Source of the DNA: an uncultured Anderseniella sp.
GTDB taxonomy: Bacteria; Pseudomonadota; Alphaproteobacteria; Rhizobiales; Aestuariivirgaceae
NCBI GenBank assembly: GCA_947488295.1
Contig: CANKYU010000004.1
Span: 186,001 to 250,000 of the forward strand
Reading direction: 5' to 3'
DNA length: 64,000 bases
Positions 62,338 to 64,000 of the stretch are shown here, in pieces. Below the pieces are notes generated by a model. That model was not told the DNA's origin and did not search any database. It saw nothing but the letters and a program-made list of their open reading frames with translations. Positions within the stretch are counted from its first letter, which is position 1; every line of letters begins with the position of its first letter. The translations under genes and the position numbers were made by a program.

Positions 62338-63309
62338 GTGCTGATTGATGGATTGCAGTACTGCAACTATTCAGAAAAGATTTTCCGGCAGATGCGAGAT
62401 GGCGGCGTGGACGCGGTGCATGTCACCATCTGCTATCACGAGAACTTCCGCGAAACGGTGGCCAACCTGGAACAGTGGAACCGCTGGTTCGAACAATATC
62501 CCGATCTGATCGTCAGGGGCACGACCGGCGAAGACGTGCGCAACGCTCACAAACAGGGCCGTACCGCGATTCTTTTCGGTCTTCAGAACTGTTCACCGAT
62601 CGAGGACGACATCTGCCTGGTGGAAATCCTGCACACGCTTGGCGTGCGCTTCATGCAGTTGACCTACAACAACCAGTCCCTGCTCGCCACCGGCGCTTAT
62701 GAGGCAGAAGATACCGGCCTCACGCGCATGGGCAAACAGGTGGTGCAGGAAATGAACCGGGTCGGCCTGGTTGTCGACATGTCCCATTCGGCTGAGCGCT
62801 CCACCCTGGAGGCAATCGATCACTCCACCCGCCCCATCGCCATCACCCATGCCAACCCGAAATTCTGGCATGACGGACTGCGCAACAAGTCGGACACCGT
62901 ACTGAAGGCGCTGGCCGCGTCAGGCGGCATGCTGGGCTTTTCGCTGTATCCGCATCATCTCAAAGGCGGCCCGGATTGCACGGTTGAGAGTTTCTGCGAA
63001 ATGATCGCCCGCACCGCCGACATGATCGGCATCGATCACCTCGGCATCGGCTCTGACCTGTGCCAGGACCAGCCAGACAGCGTGGTGGAATGGATGCGCG
63101 TCGGGCGCTGGTCGAAACAGATCGACTATGGCGAAGGCTCAAAGGACAATGCCGGTTTCCCGCCCCAGCCCGACTGGTTTACCGGCAACAGGGACTTCAA
63201 CAATATCGCCGACGGACTGAAAGCTGTCGGCATGTCGGACCGGGACACAGCCAGGGTGATGGGCGGCAACTGGCTGAAATTCTTCGACGAGAATTTCGGC
63301 CCTGTGTGA
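62338..63309 (+). CDS. Membrane dipeptidase (M19 renal dipeptidase family)
   Basis: A 323-residue metallopeptidase of the amidohydrolase fold. The start is a GTG at 62338 with GGAGG seven bases upstream, giving VLIDGLQYCNYSEKIF; a start at 62302 adds nothing recognisable. Zinc-site landmarks: VDMSHSAERSTL and ITHANPKFWHDGLRNKSD, and DHLGIGSDLCQDQ near the C-terminus. The canonical first-strand HxD is read as LIDGL here, so one ligand is non-standard. Members hydrolyse dipeptides, often with D-residues at the C-terminus. Confidence 0.87.
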   Translation: MLIDGLQYCNYSEKIFRQMRDGGVDAVHVTICYHENFRETVANLEQWNRWFEQYPDLIVRGTTGEDVRNAHKQGRTAILFGLQNCSPIEDDICLVEILHTLGVRFMQLTYNNQSLLATGAYEAEDTGLTRMGKQVVQEMNRVGLVVDMSHSAERSTLEAIDHSTRPIAITHANPKFWHDGLRNKSDTVLKALAASGGMLGFSLYPHHLKGGPDCTVESFCEMIARTADMIGIDHLGIGSDLCQDQPDSVVEWMRVGRWSKQIDYGEGSKDNAGFPPQPDWFTGNRDFNNIADGLKAVGMSDRDTARVMGGNWLKFFDENFGPV

Positions 63310-63313
63310 GCCA

Positions 63314-64000
63314 CTATCTTTTGATCTGAAAGTGAATGTGATCATCATGCCGGGCAGCACGGCAGCCCTGGAATCGCAGAATGTCGCTTTTCACACCAAG
63401 CGAGTTGGCCAGGTGGGGTTCGATGAACACCTTCGTCACTCCGGTTTCTTGGCCCTCGTCCCGTGTCACCAGCCACTCAAGCGCGGCACGTGTTCTTGGC
63501 CGGTCCAGTACGACAACCCTGTTGAATATCTGAAACCAGCCCATGTCCCAGCGCCCGGTCAGAATATCATTGCGGCCTGCGCACGGCAGGTCGGCGCCTG
63601 GCTCCGGGCGTTCAAACCCCCAATAGCCGATGGGTGATCTGGTTCTGCCGCGGACATATTTCTGTGTACTGGGATCGCCGTAGTAAAACGCAATGTCCAG
63701 CTTGTTGCCGTCATTGTGCGACAGATGCGGCAGCAACGGAAACCCGTCCAGAAACGGAAAACTGCCATCAAGGGCTTGCGTCAGTGTTCCGGGGAACTGC
63801 CGGTTGATATCCGCCGCCAGCCTGTTTGCCACATCATACATTGGCTTCGACACATAGTGCCGGTTCAGTGCGCAATACATCGGAGACTGCATGGCCAGTG
63901 TGGACTGGCCGGTGGCGAAGCATGGCAATGCAACCCGGCCAAACACCGGTGCTGCGGTCGCGGCAGCAAATGACAGACCCGCATAAATCGCCACAAACGC
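63314..64000 (-). CDS. LAS-type metallopeptidase-like protein (5' end outside window)
   Basis: About 228 residues are seen; the frame stays open to the right edge, so the start probably lies outside. The visible N-terminus (YAGLSFAAATAAPVFG) looks like the end of a signal peptide. LSHNDGNKLDIAFYY gives H-x6-D and HDDHIHFQI gives the H-x-H, together the zinc motif of the LAS/MepA/VanY peptidoglycan peptidases. Four other cysteines (LPCFATGQ; MYCALNRH; DLPCAGRN; FQGCRAAR) may form two disulfides. Function is inferred from the motif only. Confidence 0.7.
   Translation of the reverse strand, partial: AFVAIYAGLSFAAATAAPVFGRVALPCFATGQSTLAMQSPMYCALNRHYVSKPMYDVANRLAADINRQFPGTLTQALDGSFPFLDGFPLLPHLSHNDGNKLDIAFYYGDPSTQKYVRGRTRSPIGYWGFERPEPGADLPCAGRNDILTGRWDMGWFQIFNRVVVLDRPRTRAALEWLVTRDEGQETGVTKVFIEPHLANSLGVKSDILRFQGCRAARHDDHIHFQIKR

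Overview
The window reads as chromosomal DNA of an alphaproteobacterium, most likely a marine member of the Hyphomicrobiales. Support comes from the gene orders DUF1476–purC–purS–purQ…purL–bolA–grxD and rpsD…murI–trmJ–icd…alaS–recA, the GTTC-N7-GTTC SOS box before recA, several rhizobial-type small families (DUF1127, DUF2259, DUF6614), TRAP transport and a probable DMSP demethylase. The genus cannot be told from this sequence. No IS element, prophage, CRISPR array, rRNA or tRNA was seen, and gene density is high.

Layout. 0–3.3 kb: end of a Tat-type exported protein, a DUF3883 nuclease-fold protein, an EamA exporter and a LysR regulator. 3.3–10 kb: a probable amino- or organic-acid cluster (PhzF isomerase, LysE exporter, stand-alone AsnC sensor domain, Asp/Glu racemase, TRAP DctP-DctQ-DctM, BASS permease). 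10–22 kb: DUF2259, purB, a 699-residue outer-membrane protein made of three tandem beta-barrel units, an NTF2-like secreted protein, a 603-residue P-loop protein, an L,D-transpeptidase, nicotinate phosphoribosyltransferase, a small molybdopterin-binding protein, DUF1127, a membrane protein and a truncated haemoglobin. 22–34.9 kb: the purine block (DUF1476, purC, purS, an unknown exported protein, purQ, then about 6 kb of unrelated genes, then purL), closed by bolA and grxD with a clear terminator. 35–48 kb: accessory metabolism (ornithine cyclodeaminase family, LysR, an EF-hand protein, YigZ, PPK2, MFS), a four-gene GldA/F/G-DUF4340 ABC system, a cupin/FAD oxidoreductase pair and a GST. 48–64 kb: core genes (rpsD, murI, trmJ, icd, alaS, recA) mixed with a lytic transglycosylase, PhyH, GFA, a second EF-hand protein, DmdA, an M19 dipeptidase and a partial LAS-type metallopeptidase.

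How the genes work together. purB, purC, purS, purQ and purL cover several steps of IMP/AMP synthesis. PurS and PurQ are the small and glutaminase subunits of the PurL amidotransferase. BolA and Grx4 form the usual [2Fe-2S] pair. The TRAP/BASS/racemase/PhzF group looks like uptake and stereochemical conversion of small carboxylates or amino acids. The L,D-transpeptidase, MurI, the lytic transglycosylase and the LAS peptidase all act on peptidoglycan.

Most unusual items. (1) The triple-barrel outer-membrane protein. (2) A 107-bp intergenic element with two palindromes, present twice (before dctQ and before bolA), whose copies differ by compensatory changes in the stems. (3) An exported protein translationally coupled between purS and purQ. 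(4) Terminator-like hairpins with T-rich tails directly in front of the ribosome-binding sites of rpsD and of an EF-hand gene. All functional names rest on reading the sequence and knowledge of the families; no database search was run.
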